Shown here piece after piece: positions 1 to 13,492 of a stretch of DNA of 64,000 nucleotides (position 1 is the first letter of the stretch; each line of letters begins with the position of its first letter). The stretch lies in the NCBI GenBank assembly GCA_022661535.1, contig JAKULF010000003.1, positions 558,001 through 622,000 of the forward strand, written 5' to 3'. The notes below the pieces were generated by a model. It ran no database searches and had not been told where the DNA came from. It saw only the letters and a program-made list of their open reading frames with translations. This stretch comes from Eutypa lata (lineage: Eukaryota; Ascomycota; Sordariomycetes; Xylariales; Diatrypaceae). A program made the translations under genes and the position numbers.

Positions 1-592
1 AACACCTTTCCTTGACATAATCGTCTTCTGAGACATAGTAGACGCGGATCTAGTCTCCTCGTTCATTTCATGTCAGATGTGTCCCTGTACTTGAAAGACT
101 TAGAGGATACCATGTCATGCACCACCATGCATACCTCCCTACCCGAATCCTTGAGAGCGGACTCGAGCGTCTGTGCATGCGTCTATGCTTTGTGGTTAAG
201 CTTACTGGGCTTCGTCTTTCTCTTCCATGCCCAGACGATCTCGTCGACAGATGCCTACACGACTTTCGGATAGCACTGCTTATTATTGTCGCTCTCTCGG
301 TCCAAGGTACGTCTGTCGCCGTAAGCCAACGGAGAGTCCAATATCGTTGTCCTCATCGTGCATTTGCTATGGCACTGTTAGTGCTTATACTTTTCATATT
401 TAGGGGTAAACTTTAATTCTCACCATGGCATAGGAATCAGGTGCTGGCAACAATTAACTCAACGGGTTATACGTGTCCTCGCGCAGATACCGACAAAGGG
501 CGCAGAATGACCTGCCGAGAAAGAATCTTCCAAGAAGTGATCAGCGAAGGCATTCATAGTATAATAAGCCTTCTCAAGATCCCGGACTATCG
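1..592. other. Intergenic, no gene seen
   Basis: Two overlapping plus-strand open frames near 70-416 are short, lack splice context and resemble no family I know. I see no tRNA or repeat. The stretch may be the 3' flank of the minus-strand open frame that ends at 593. Confidence 0.4.
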
Positions 593-1060
593 CTACATCG
601 AGTGACCCACATTATATGCGGTATGGGCATTTGAGCCGAAATGGTAGAAGTTGATCCTGGCAATTCTCTGAAATGTTGAGGTCTCATCGGGTAGGCTGTT
701 GTAAGCCACGAGCGGGTCATGATGGTGATCAAGGGGGTTATTAACTGCGGACCATCCATTGTAGAATGCCGAGAGCCTTACTGCCTCTACCAACCGACTT
801 ACATGGCGGGCGGTAAGAGTATTATAGGCATGTGTGAAATGTATCGCTTGTTCTATGTCGTTAGAGTCATGGCTAATCGGGTTATAGTTGCTGTAGAAAT
901 TACTCACGAGACCGTTGATTTGACCGTAGGCAACAGTCAGTTCACTGTCCAAAGTTAAGATGTCTTTTCCCACCACGGTACTTCCATTGGAAAGTGTCAA
1001 ACCAATGGCATCTCCCAAGTAGCAGTTATCAGCACACTCGAAGCCTCGTACGTGTAGCAA
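593..1060 (-). CDS. Unassigned open frame, possible terminal exon or gene remnant
   Basis: This is a 155-codon minus-strand frame ending in TAG. It has no ATG at its 5' end (the first codon is TTG), so if real it is a 3' exon. The translation has balanced composition, an early ECADNC cysteine pair, and a His-rich middle (LDHHHDP) followed by a tail reading INFYHFGSNAH. About 40 bp upstream on the same strand is a good donor-like GTAAGTAG, which would fit an upstream exon, but I cannot build a convincing 5' gene model. I do not recognise the family. It could be the tail of a secreted or metabolic enzyme, or a decayed copy. Confidence that it is a functional gene is low. Confidence 0.25.
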   Translation of the reverse strand: MLHVRGFECADNCYLGDAIGLTLSNGSTVVGKDILTLDSELTVAYGQINGLVSNFYSNYNPISHDSNDIEQAIHFTHAYNTLTARHVSRLVEAVRLSAFYNGWSAVNNPLDHHHDPLVAYNSLPDETSTFQRIARINFYHFGSNAHTAYNVGHSM

Positions 1061-2553
1061 TAACCACCCTTATGAATATCAGGAAATGTGTGTCTACTTA
1101 CCGAGATTGTCCTTTTTTTCCCTAGGTCCGTTTCACTCACGACACTTCACGACTTGCTGCCATGCCTGAATCCTTATTCTAAAACATAGTATGATGGTAG
1201 TAAGTGCTAGTTCTTGTGTCTACGATCGTAGTTACTCTCATAGCCTTGTACTTACTTTGCGCTTAGAATACCCTGATCCCTTGAGGACCAAATCCTATTC
1301 CAAGGCGAAGGAAGACCACAACAGGATATTGGCAATCCAAACTAACCTACCGATCCTAGACTACACCATCGAGGCGATAGGGGCGTGAAAGGAGACACGA
1401 CCGCATATCTAGAGCTAGCGGCATCGAACAATAGCATAAATCCATAGAAAGCGGATGGTCAGTGGAAGGATCTTTTCCAGGGACACCCATAGCCACTACA
1501 ACCCACTGGTATGAATACAGTGAGGTTGAAATGGAGAGAACAAAGCAACATCGTGGAAAGGAGACCGAGAAACAAGGTTAGTAAAAGCTACAACAGCATC
1601 GAATTCTCCCAATGAGTCGAGGTTTTTGAATCATAACACTATTTTCCATTGACACTATGTATTTGGGCTAATGAGGAGGAAAAGTTATTGTAGCATCGCT
1701 ATCATAAGACAATGCGCGAATGACAAATACCACTTCCACGAGAGGTAGGTGGCTTTCTAGGGCTGGTGGGATGATCTACCACGCATCCGACCGTGCATGA
1801 ATGTTCCCCGACCACTGCCACGGTCCCGAGAGCCTGGAAATGAAATCTCGCGTGCGCGAGCCCTGGCTTGCGGATCGATCGTGGCAGCAGGGGGGGCCCC
1901 CGGTCGTCTTCTGCCTTCCGATCTTATTTGGCTCCATCGTTAATTGCTTCCGTTCTTGGCATTGATCGTCCGGTGTGTTTCCATGTGCTTTACAATCCGT
2001 TGATAAAATTGTCTTTCCTAATATAGATGTGGAAAAATGAATTTGTATTGCTAGATACTATGTACCTAGTATGAACGCAAGGGTGTAGACTTAACGGGAC
2101 AAGTTGTAGTCGAAGTTAAAACAGCGGATTCGCCGATGGATTCACGGTTTATACAATTTTGCCAAAATATCACGTTACAATATACATGTCATCGCATGAG
2201 GTGTTGCCATGGAGCAAGCTGCAGGTTTATAGAACAGCCTATACGGTCTACCTATTGGGTGTTGAGTGGCGGTGGCGACTCACCACGTTAGTATAATTAG
2301 GCGAGTATGCATCCAGGTCACATGTATGGAAATTAAAAACACTGGCAACATCTTCATATATTCATCATCATATAACTATGTAACTTGAAGACTACACGCC
2401 CAAGAAAATCTTTCTCTAATAGCACGTGCGTTGTCAATTAAGCCCCCTGCTACTTACTATAAAGCCTGCAGCCCAGCATTAGATCAGTCGCATCGTTGAG
2501 GAAACGTCAAGATCATCCATTGACTGATAACAGACAAACAGACAGGAAACCGC
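1061..2553. other. Intergenic, no gene seen
   Basis: No open frame longer than 65 codons has a usable start or splice signals. The stretch is the 3' flank of the subtilisin gene. I see no repeat or RNA gene. Confidence 0.5.
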
Positions 2554-4170
<1,617 letters not shown>

Positions 4171-5860
4171 ATTGGCGAGTTCAAAGAGAAGACGACGACA
4201 ACGACGATGATGATGATGATGAGATGTTTCCGAGTGAGTTGTCTGATGCCTGGATGATCTTGACTGGAGTAGAGAAGATCAACCTTTACCTCGCGACGGC
4301 ATCGTCACTATTTATCGTCCTCGATCTCATACGCAGCAAGGGCGTTTTATATCGTGCCCGATGATCATCACCTTTCTAGGCGGGACTTGTGCCGATCACG
4401 TATACCCGCAGGGTCTGGTTAACAGCAGGAAAAACAAACAAGCTTAAGTGACGATGTAACATAAATCAAGAGAGGGGGTCAGGGCTAGCCGGGATCGCGA
4501 CGTATGGGCGATGCCGTTAGGAAGGCCCCTTATCGGTCACGCTAGCTACACGGCAGTGTACAGTCTCTAGGTGGCCTATAGAAGTGGCATTTATTACCTG
4601 CATGTCGATATGAGCCCTCAGGGTCCTTCTGACCAGAGGTGCGCAGTCGCAACAGGGCCCCGTACGGCTAAAGAGGAATCCATACTACATATTCACGCCA
4701 AGCAAGCTGTTATCATATGTGACCGCACGAATTGCGCCATTGTTGGCTCGTGATATGGATATGTTGACTGGTTCTACCTTTGGTGAGTTGGATGAGTTAT
4801 CAGTACCGATCTCGTCATTGCCTCGATAGGGTTCTGACGATTAGTGTGTGGTGTAGTGCAATTCTTCCCGAGCCCAATGGGCCGGAGACCTGTGCCTATC
4901 ATTGGGTAGCATCGTGACAGGGGCCAGTAGTCAATTTTCGTGAGCAACGACCACTATATTGAGTCCTGTTCTCATTACCGCCTGGCCTTCCTCATCGGGA
5001 ATATCCAAGCTTTTCTTATCTTTGCTTAACAGCCCAGTCAGATCTAAGAGCTGAATACCGCAGGATTTGGGTTAAACCAAGCTTTTCTTGACCGTTGCTT
5101 AAGTCATTGGGGGGCTTTCTACGGTAGTGCAGAAAGAACGCCAAAAATGCGGGTGAGATTGGCTTGGCAGATACGTTGGAGTTCCTCTTTGTCATATTTA
5201 CTACCCTAATAGATTGGATAACTTCCCTTTTCATTGTATCTGTTCTTGATCGGTAAGCACAGGTAATCATGGTTGAGATGTCTCGTGATTCTTATCCCAA
5301 CGTATATTTACTCCCTTTCTATAAGGTCCTCCACTGCATCTGCCCTACAGTAACAACAGAAGGGGCCCCGCATTTCAAGGCCAAGATCTGAGATAAGAGC
5401 CGGACCAACTGCCGCAATCGAGTTAAGATCTTCGTTCGGAAGGTCAAATAACCTTCAGGTCTAGAGCTGCACTCATGCACCTGAATTGCGGGGGAGAGCT
5501 AGGAGCTGGCGCTTGACGAATGCACGTCAGCGCTGGCCGGGCTACCATTTTCTCCCCCCATGCGCCCCTTACCCGGACTATACTATACCCTTCCCATCAT
5601 GTTGCACCGGGACTCGCATGTGACAGCGCGGGCAGCGGCTGGTATACCCACCCACTCACCAGTATATCGATGGAGAACAGGACGCCTTAGATAATCTCGC
5701 AGCAGGAAAATGACCACTGAGAGTCGCTTAAACCAAGTTAATGGTCGTACCAGTGATGGACTAGAACGTTCGTTGCTTTCGGATCAAGACCCGAAACCCT
5801 GCCTAAATAGTATGACTGGCGGAAGCCGGGCCAGTCAGTGTAGGCTACCCACTTCTTAGA
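4171..5860. other. Subtilisin promoter and intergenic DNA
   Basis: The first 200 bp hold a (GAT)n tract close to the ATG (4204-4221) and the TATA-like site. Beyond that I see only short chance frames. A near-duplicate 25-bp motif occurs at 5005-5029 and 5077-5102. Confidence 0.4.
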
Positions 5861-5861
5861 G

Positions 5862-6373
5862 CTAGGTCGATGCCTTCTCGAACGACGTCCAGATCTTAAA
5901 AAGGCCGATTACCTTCCCAAAGAAGAGGCAATCGCCGCTCAGGGCGTCTATCTGCAATAAAGCACGGTCGCGAGAACCCCCTACATAGCAGGATCGACTC
6001 CAGCTCAAAAGGGCCCCGAGCAATGCCTTGGCATTCACTTCGCATGACCAACATGCCATCGAGGCGCCGACTATCCGACCAGCTATACTTACTTGATCGT
6101 GAAGCAGCTTTCGCCGGACCGCGATGGTGAGGGGGTAATGATACGTCGGCTTTGCTGTTCAGCTGCAATGAGCCCACAAGAGACCGCCGCGCCTTTAGTT
6201 AAGTAGCCGCCAAGCAGCGATAAGCCGCCGAACCAGAGCCAACAAGGCCGTTGAGAAACGGGACATGACCAAGCGCGGACAACCTTTTGGAGAACAGCGA
6301 CAACTTCACCTGAGATGATACGTGTGGAGGTTGTAAAACCAGGCTTTATAGCTCTTGGCAAACTTACTAGCAC
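5862..6373 (-). pseudogene. Possible exon remnants of an unidentified minus-strand gene
   Basis: Overlapping minus-strand frames of 65-94 codons cover this stretch. The frame from 6373 ends TPSPSRSGESCFTIK and runs directly into a strong donor, GTAAGTATAG (near 6090). A second frame at 5862-6059 could lie beyond such an intron. I cannot join the pieces into a complete gene, I see no ATG-led frame of useful length, and I recognise no family. This is listed as a possible decayed gene only. Confidence 0.2.
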
Positions 6374-6442
6374 AGGCGGTGGCTAAATTTGGCAGCTGTT
6401 ACATGCCAGGTCCTAGGCTAAAAATGAGTAACTTCTAGAATC

Positions 6443-6671
6443 CTACAAGAGATACCTAGTAGAGCGGATCGCGCCGAACCAGAAAATCATCAACGCTCTT
6501 ACCGATAATGCGAATGAGGACCTTTATGGCCGCAACATCATCAAGTTCGACTGGATATTCGTGCCCCCAAAGCTTGGTGGCATAACGAGCTTCTTTCTAA
6601 GGCTTCTCCTCCGGCTAGGCTTACTCGCAAACCTGCTCATATCCACTCTATCCACATTCAACGGCAAATGA
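6443..6671 (+). pseudogene. Possible 3' exon or remnant, hydrophobic C-terminus, family unknown
   Basis: After an acceptor-like TTCTAG (ends near 6438), about 75 sense codons run to a TGA at 6669-6671. Part of the reading is ERIAPNQKIINALTDN, then GRNIIKFDWIFVPPKLGG, then a Leu-rich hydrophobic stretch and a short tail. The composition looks protein-like, but there is no ATG at the head and I found no matching upstream exon. It may be the end of a membrane-protein gene whose 5' part has decayed. Confidence 0.2.
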
Positions 6672-7182
6672 AGTCTGATTGCCGTGGCTAACTCGCATCA
6701 CCAACTCGAACCATACCCACGACATTGCAGTTTACTATGAGTCGGCGAGAAGAGGAACCAGTACGATTACTGTAATTCAGTGAGTCATGGCTGAAGTTGA
6801 AGGCACATCTGATACACTAACGATGCGGAGATGCGAACTGGAGGGTAGCTTGGAGTGAATGATCTAGTTTTCTATCCAAGTCAAAGTCAAGGTCTTGGGC
6901 ATTGACTTCCCCTATGGCGAAGCCAGCACTGGTCCTGGATTTTGGCACAGGGAGCTCAGCTAACCCCTTCGAAGATACCAAGGCGAAAATCCTAGGCATA
7001 TGAGCTTCTAAGAGAAGAAGTCTTGGTCAATATCTTGATAACTACGGCATTCTCTTGGCTTACTATGACGCAGTGATGTTTGAAAGTCTAGCTGCAGCAA
7101 AGCCCGATTGTGGTGCCATTGCGCCACTTCTGAACCATATATCAGCTGCTCTATACGGAACTATATGATGGATACGACGATG
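6672..7182. other. Intergenic, no gene seen
   Basis: This is the 3' flank of the MFS transporter gene. A 60-codon minus-strand frame at 6817-6999 has no supporting features. Confidence 0.4.
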
Positions 7183-8751
7183 CTAGAGTTTGGCAAAAGG
7201 ATTACGGCTCATTCGGAGTCGGACGCCTTCAACAAGTCCAGCAGCACCAAGCGCCATAGAGCCAGCATAGAACATAGCCGGGCGGTACGCTTGGAAGCCG
7301 GCATCAGTGCCACCATACGCATCGAGAAGATAGCCAGCAATCGGGGCACCCATAAGATAACCTCCAGCCCAGCTGGTGACAATCATCCCCATAGCGACAG
7401 ACACACGCGCAGATCCAAAGACGTTGCCGACTACCGTAGGCATCGTCGAGAAAAAGCCCCCATTGGCCAGTCCATTGACGATGACAAAAACCGTCAGTGG
7501 TCCTAAACTCTGGGAGACCGGCCAGACCACGAGCATGCTGATAGCACACACGGCAAGAGAGAGGAACAAGGAATTCAGAGGACCTATCACGTCGCATAGG
7601 ATTCCGCAGACGACTCTTCCAATAGCGGATGCGAAGTTGAATCCCGCCAGGAGCCCAGCTCCAGTACCGGAAGATAATCCGAGGGCCTTGGCATAAAGGG
7701 GCACAAAGAACGGCGGAACGAATAGGGGGAATGTCCCGACAGCGCCAGCAAGTACAACCAGGACGAACCGGAGATCCTTAAACAAGGCCCTATGACCTCT
7801 GTTAGTTCCCGACTGGTATGTAACAAAATAGAATAAAAAGTCTTACCAATCAACAAATCCGCCGCGACGTATCGTCGTCCTTTCCCTGATGAGCCAGGCG
7901 GCAGGCAATCCAGTCACCAAAGTCGCTATCCCAAGAATCCGGAACGTCCAGGCGGGGCCCACATTGCGAATAAGAGGATCCAAGGCCAGACTGAGAATAG
8001 CACCTCCTAGACCCCCTCCGGCAAACACGACACCATTCGCTAGTCCTCGTTTCCGGCTGAAGTACTGCGCTGGAGTACTTGTGTTGATCTAGAACCCAGA
8101 AGTTAGCCTTTTCAGTACTACCATTTATGCTTAGAGTTCCAAAATGAGCGGTTTTGAGGAGACTCCACGTACGATAAAGCATAGCCTGTACCCATATCAT
8201 TAGCTATAATGATATCATCGAGATAGGGGGGTTAACTGCGAAACATACCCGTATCCGAAGCCCAGGAGAGCTCCCTCGGTGATAAAGAGTCCAGGCAGAT
8301 TCTCCACCGTGAAGCTACTCAAAATCTGCGCGCATCCCACCAGGGATATGCCCAGCAAGCCCGTGTTCCTCACGCCCAGCGCGCGCATGATCCGCGAGTT
8401 GAGGATCGCAACGGCGGCCAGGATAGTTGGGCCCAGGGAGCCGACGAAGGACAGCGTGGCGGGTGTGGACAGCCCGCCCTCGACCAGCGCCCCCTGGATG
8501 ACGCCCCAGCTGTAGCTGGTGCCGATTATCCACCAGGCGAGGACCGCGCAGCACGCCACTACGACCCAGCCGTAGCCGCCCTCGGGAACCTCGGAGTCGG
8601 CTAGCTGCGAGGCCTGGATCACTGGGTCGACGTCGGAGCTGTCTTGGGCTGATGGTGCACTTGGGCCCTCGCGGTGCGTCGCTGTCGGCCAGCGCTGCTC
8701 GAGCTCGATCGCGGTCGTTGTTGAAGTTGCCATTGGTGATTGGAACGGCAA
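7183..8751 (-). CDS. MFS transporter, monocarboxylate porter-like
   Basis: Four exons on the minus strand, 8249-8751, 8173-8185 (13 nt), 7847-8088 and 7183-7789, join in frame to 454 aa. After a polar N-terminus of about 55 residues comes the family entry motif PEGGYGWVVV, then 12 predicted membrane segments. The motif YFSRKRGLANG after TM4 is characteristic of fungal monocarboxylate (MCT/MCH) porters, and the second half contains GRVVCGILCDVIG. From family knowledge these proteins move monocarboxylates, riboflavin or related acids across the plasma membrane; the substrate cannot be read from sequence. Without the 13-nt microexon the frame is lost. An alternative 5' Met lies 5 codons upstream in another frame, but the chosen start carries the normal N-terminus. 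Confidence 0.9.
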
Positions 8752-9959
8752 GAATCAATGGCACTTATTGTGCTGTATTGAATGCACGTACTGTGACTGT
8801 GGCACTCCTCGTTAGATTCAGAGGAAGTTTATGATGCGCATATAACCATTGGAACATATGTATCATTTAGTGAATTAAGTTTGAACGAACTGAACGGGTA
8901 CTGACGGGTGAAGATTATGTATGTACTCCATCTCACCGGGCCGGTGAGGCTATAAGTGAGGGGCGGTCCACCCCAAGGGCGCATTCGACAGGGGTTGCTT
9001 AGAGTGTCATTCACTCGTCAGCGGGGATGACTCAGCGACCTTTGCAGGTTGAAGTCTATCTAGAGAGTGAATTTATGTCAAGTTTTCCGTTGGCAACCGA
9101 CTTGCGATCGACTATTCAATTTACTCAAAAGAGACCTGAAATTCCAAGAGAAGTGACGCAATTAACCGATCGCAATAGTTGTTGAGTTGGTCACAGTCAA
9201 CCGACGTGAATTTCATTACGCTTACGTCATCGCCAGTAGGAGGGAATTACGTATGTAAGTACTTACTTAAGGTAATGTGCGCAATTGGCACTATCAAGTC
9301 CAAAACAGCATTGAATAACTTCTCCGTATTAGGAGTAACCTTACCTAGGTATATAAGAGACATAATTTGTCGAAGTTGGCAGTTTTGAACAGCGCTCAGA
9401 GAGCCAAAATTTAAACACTCCCTCCGTCTCCTTAATATTGCAGAGTCATACGCGTAGATTAGAATCAACCACGCGCATATTCACCTGTATTAGTATAAAT
9501 AGCCATGCGTATCTGTGGAATATCTTTAAATCTTTATGGTTAACATCATTGATACTCCTCTAGCTAATAGATATATCACATCTTCTCTATGAGATTAGAA
9601 AGCGCCCAGGGGGACATGGGTTCTCTATACTCTTGGTAGAAGATACACAAGGCCTTGCCCCTCGTGATCTAGGCATGTATCACGAAGAGTCAAAACATGT
9701 TGTGTTGCTATGCGGTAGTGCACCTAGCGCAGAAGGCGAACGTGTTAACCAATTTCTGTGACTTTAGTAGCTCAAGCAATAAGTATTAATTTTTGGTTCC
9801 GTGCTGAGCGCTGTTCCTTCTAATAAATATTTTATGGCAACCGGATACCCACTCAGTTTTGGGTATCTCGACGGTTTTCATGCCATATTAGCCGCTCAGC
9901 TTATAATATAAGAAAATATAGAAATAATCTTTAACTGATCCAACAAGGACTCTCCCACT
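8752..9959. other. Intergenic, AT-rich
   Basis: This holds the promoter of the minus-strand transporter and an AT-rich stretch. The largest frames (69-73 codons near 9180-9470) lie on opposite strands of the same DNA and look like chance. No RNA gene is seen. Confidence 0.4.
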
Positions 9960-10438
9960 ATGTCTCCAGTCTGCCTACCGACAGCCTCCGGTTATAGTTA
10001 TATAGCGCCCAATGAGGGTAGTACCTATGGAGGCAACGAGGCTGGGGGCAACCTCAATACAATAATTCTGGAAGACAAAAAAACAGGTTTAGGAGCAAGG
10101 GAACTCGGTAAAGATATTATATACCCACCACAATTAAAACAGTACCTATACTAACCTGATTAGCGGCTCTTATATCGGGCTGCATCCTGATCGCTGTTCT
10201 GGCTATCTCACTTGTGTTGCTTATTATATTTCGTCGCTACATCCTGCGAAGGCGCCCACATGAACTGAAGCTTGTGCCCTCTGAAGGAATTCAACGAGGT
10301 TTGGAGGAGGCGGAAAGCAGATCAACTACCCCTAATTTTATGGCAGTTAGAGCTCGCGGAAGAGATATTACGTACAATGTAAGTATCGCCTCTATCGCCG
10401 AACTACTGTTGGTCAACGTCCCGCTTACGTGCAAATAG
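9960..10438 (+). CDS. Possible small single-pass membrane protein
   Basis: An ATG at 9960 opens a 148-nt exon ending at a GTAAAG donor (10108). The intron ends in a textbook branch site and acceptor, TACTAAC followed by TAG at 10163. Exon 2 (10164-10438) continues in frame, giving 140 aa. The product has a short Gly/Asn/Ser-rich N-terminus, one strong membrane segment (ISGCILIAVLAISLVLLIIF) and a basic juxtamembrane stop (RRYILRRR), so a type III or type I topology with a cytosolic tail is likely. There is no signal peptide in this model, so a 5' exon may be missing. A second good donor, GTAAGTATC, at 10379 suggests the 3' end may also be spliced. Family not recognised. Confidence 0.4.
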
Positions 10439-11070
10439 TCCATCTCACGTCCTAGTTACCGCCAAACATTCGACTATAGACGCGGTCGTTATACTCTTAA
10501 TTAAATACCATACGTTCTACATCTGGCCTTATTCGTCATGACCTATAAACATAGAAGGAACTCATTGTGTCATGAATAAGCCGTACTTATGCCCACTATA
10601 TCTATCAGCACTTAGTTAGCGATAACTAGAGGGCATATCCATATAAACGTAAACTTGCAGCTGTGTATCTAATGATTTCGGCGCTTTGGTTTTAGAAAGA
10701 GACACCTTGACCAGGAAAATGCGCGTCTAAGTAAATAACAGTCTCTAAATCGTGGTTTTGTGCATATGGAATCTCGTACCAGTCCGGCCAATGTAAACAG
10801 CGGGTGGGGTATCATTTTATACCTACATTGAATAAGCGTTCTGTCATATATCGGGATTAAGGCAAAAAGTGACCTATATTCTTCCGTCGTAGACGCAGCT
10901 AATACCGAAGATGGCGAAGGCCTTCGCTTCGGTGATCGTTGGTATGCGGCTTTCTTCTTCATTATAGCAGGTTCGTTGCCAAGCCACCTCCCACTCCTTC
11001 CCCTATATACTAAAAGATCCACACAGGAAGCGACACAATATCGATGAACTTATGTAATAGATACAAAACT
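10439..11070. other. Intergenic, no gene seen
   Basis: A 117-codon minus-strand frame (10669-11022) is present, but it lacks any recognisable domain and its composition does not look convincing. This is otherwise the 3' flank of the kinase gene. Confidence 0.35.
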
Positions 11071-12510
11071 TTACGCTTTTATCTTCCGGTATTCTGGTAG
11101 AGCCCATTGTTTCATCCATTTCGACTCCAAGACTTGCGCCACCGTGCATCGGTCCTCTGGCCTAAAAATAAGCATGGGCCGAAGCATCGCAAATAAATCT
11201 TCCTTCTCTTCGGGTGAGACCTGGGATAATCCCTTATCTTTCCGAGCTTGTTGTGTGTCTTCTTCGAACTGGCTTTCCCACGACGAAACGTATCGGTCGG
11301 CTAACGGTTCTCTAGCCTCCGTATGATATTGTGAGCGTGCCTCCCACTTGTTCCACCAGGAGTCTGGTAACCCGCCTCGGCCCAATATATCAATCTGTTC
11401 CTTCATTATAAAGTCTCCATCCGGGAAAAAGCTTCTAAAAGGGGTTCCTTGACCAAACATCGCCCATATGGAACAAGCCAGAGTCCAGATATCGGATGAG
11501 AATGAGACTTTGTTTCCCGAATCGAACAAGAATTCTGGGGGGCGACTGGAGACAGTAGCATGTGAATAGTCCCTAGTCTCAAGTGACGGTGCAAAAGCTT
11601 CACCCATATCTGCCACCCATATCTTTGCGTCTTGTAATGTGACCTCTTCACTCGGCTCGCCAAGCCAGATAGGGAGAACAGCATAGGAAGGGACTCCTCG
11701 CGGAATTTCTTCACCATGAACACGAGTTATAGATTCAGTCTTGGGCGATCCATATTTATCATACAATTCTTGGTCAGATAGGTCTCCAAAGCTGGGAGGA
11801 GACCTTAGTAGAATGTTTCCTAAATGCAAGTCTGCATAAATGACTTTAGTAAATGCTCCTCTAATTATTTAAGCGGAGTCTCAAATGGCCCTGGACATAC
11901 CTCCATGAACAAACCCTTGATTGTGGAGAGACATCACAGATAATGACAATTGCGCGGCTAAGGCTCGAGCAACATCGAGCTGGAACAAGCCTCCATATTC
12001 CCCGTCCTTTGCATCAGATAAGCTAGCCCTTGCTAACGACGTGACATAGCACGGATGAACGCCATTAACACCTCGTATTTCGAAACGGTCAAGGATTGGC
12101 GGAAAGAAGCTATCTCTCTTGTCCCATATTGGCCACACCTTGTTTCCACCCGGCTCGTTCAAAGTCGACAATACATCGCCCTCTCTTTGACTAGAACTGG
12201 CGGTACCAATCTTAGCTGCGATAAGCTTATTATTCCATTGATCGCGGGCTAGCCAAATAGTCGAGTAGGTTCCATGCCCAAGTTTATGGACCACTTCATA
12301 CCGGTTATGGAACCTATCGCCAAGGTGGACAGGGTGGTAGCCACCAGGCTTATATTCCTCAAGACACTCCACATCCTCGATGAGATGGTATTTAATAAGT
12401 GAGGAGGCAGAGGTGATGTTTCGATGAGGGGAACAATAATGAAAATGAAAGGGACGGATTAATAAGTTAGAACGTATTGGTGAAGCCAGGTGGAGTAAGT
12501 CTTTCCTCAT
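11071..12510 (-). CDS. SRPK-like serine/threonine protein kinase
   Basis: Two exons, 11901-12510 and 11071-11831, are split by a 69-nt intron that divides the catalytic Asp codon. The product is 456 aa. The kinase domain begins after YKPGGYHPVHLGDRF, the entry typical of SR-protein kinases. Visible motifs are the P-loop KLGHGTYSTIW (residues 76-86), the beta-3 lysine in AAK (about residue 100), the catalytic loop HGDLHLGN (Asp204), a DMG in place of DFG, and the SSDIWTLAC helix-F motif. The short acidic insert and compact size fit the expanded fungal SRPK-like group rather than canonical Sky1/SRPK1, which have a long spacer. Substrate is unknown. The Arg/His-rich first 30 residues could be a targeting peptide; that is inference. 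All key catalytic residues are present. Confidence 0.88.
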
Positions 12511-13492
12511 GGTGAGCCTAGACCTCTATGTGACTACACATTCAATAGACTGTTGTATTCAGCTGTTCTACAGTTTCAGAGTATAGTAATGAACAAGGTA
12601 ATGTTTATATAGCTAACAGAGAGCTCTAGATCGTACAGAGGAAATGCTACGTATATATAGTAGTGGGTTTCGGAATAAGGTAAGTCCTGCTCTATACGGC
12701 TTATGTAATCACTCTCCTATTATAGGGGTCCTAAACATAGCAGAGACAAAAAAGATGGACCCAGTGTACCTAGATTATAAGTGCAAGTGCCATGTTTAGT
12801 TGTCGTGTCTTAATCGAGACAGGGTTCATGCAATGATACATATGTTCGTACTAAGTCTTTAATCCTTTATATCTACCGAGGGCTAGGCACATTGAATGGT
12901 TTTGATTATGTCGTTCGGATCTTTTGATAACGACACTAGGACTGTCCCAAACTGCGAACCAGGCCGCTATAGATCGTCCTCTACACAAAAATTAAAAAAT
13001 TATAATTGGTCGGTGTTGTGCTACATGTACACTGATCAACTAACGGTTTCTAGTTTCTGCTGTGCCGAATCTGCAGTTTAGGACATAGTCTGTCTAGGAC
13101 TTCGAGGGCTGGTATGCAGTGTCACGGTGTGGGAAAGCTTTATCTTTTACCCCCTCATTCCATGATTCAATTAGTTGTGACGTTAGTGATTATGCAGTGC
13201 TCAGCCCATTGGCTATGCAAGGCAGATACCCTGTGCAGGCGCCGTCAGCCAAGGCAGACTGGTTTAAAGGAACCGGATACTTTTCGCAACTTCGTCTTGA
13301 ACTAAACTTCAATTGCAATACAGCCTACCTAGTCAAAGTTCGATTCCTGAAGAATTGTTGACAAATACAATTCAACACCCGCTCGACACACCTCCAATTA
13401 AGATACATGATATCCCCAACAATCGACCAATTGCAACGGTACCAGTAAAAGGCGAACGATCCAGGGATATACGGACTGACAAGTGGAAAGTG
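12511..13492. other. Divergent intergenic region between kinase and Zn2Cys6 fusion gene
   Basis: This region separates two divergently transcribed genes and should hold both promoters. Several TATATA/TATAAG stretches occur. The 60-80 codon frames at 12896-13361 have no support. An in-frame open stretch runs from 13301 into the first exon of the next gene but contains no ATG before 13493. Confidence 0.45.

Noticed and set aside
13338..13350. GTTCGATTCC, a tRNA B-box-like sequence
   Set aside because: No A box or acceptor-stem pairing at the proper distance could be found by eye.
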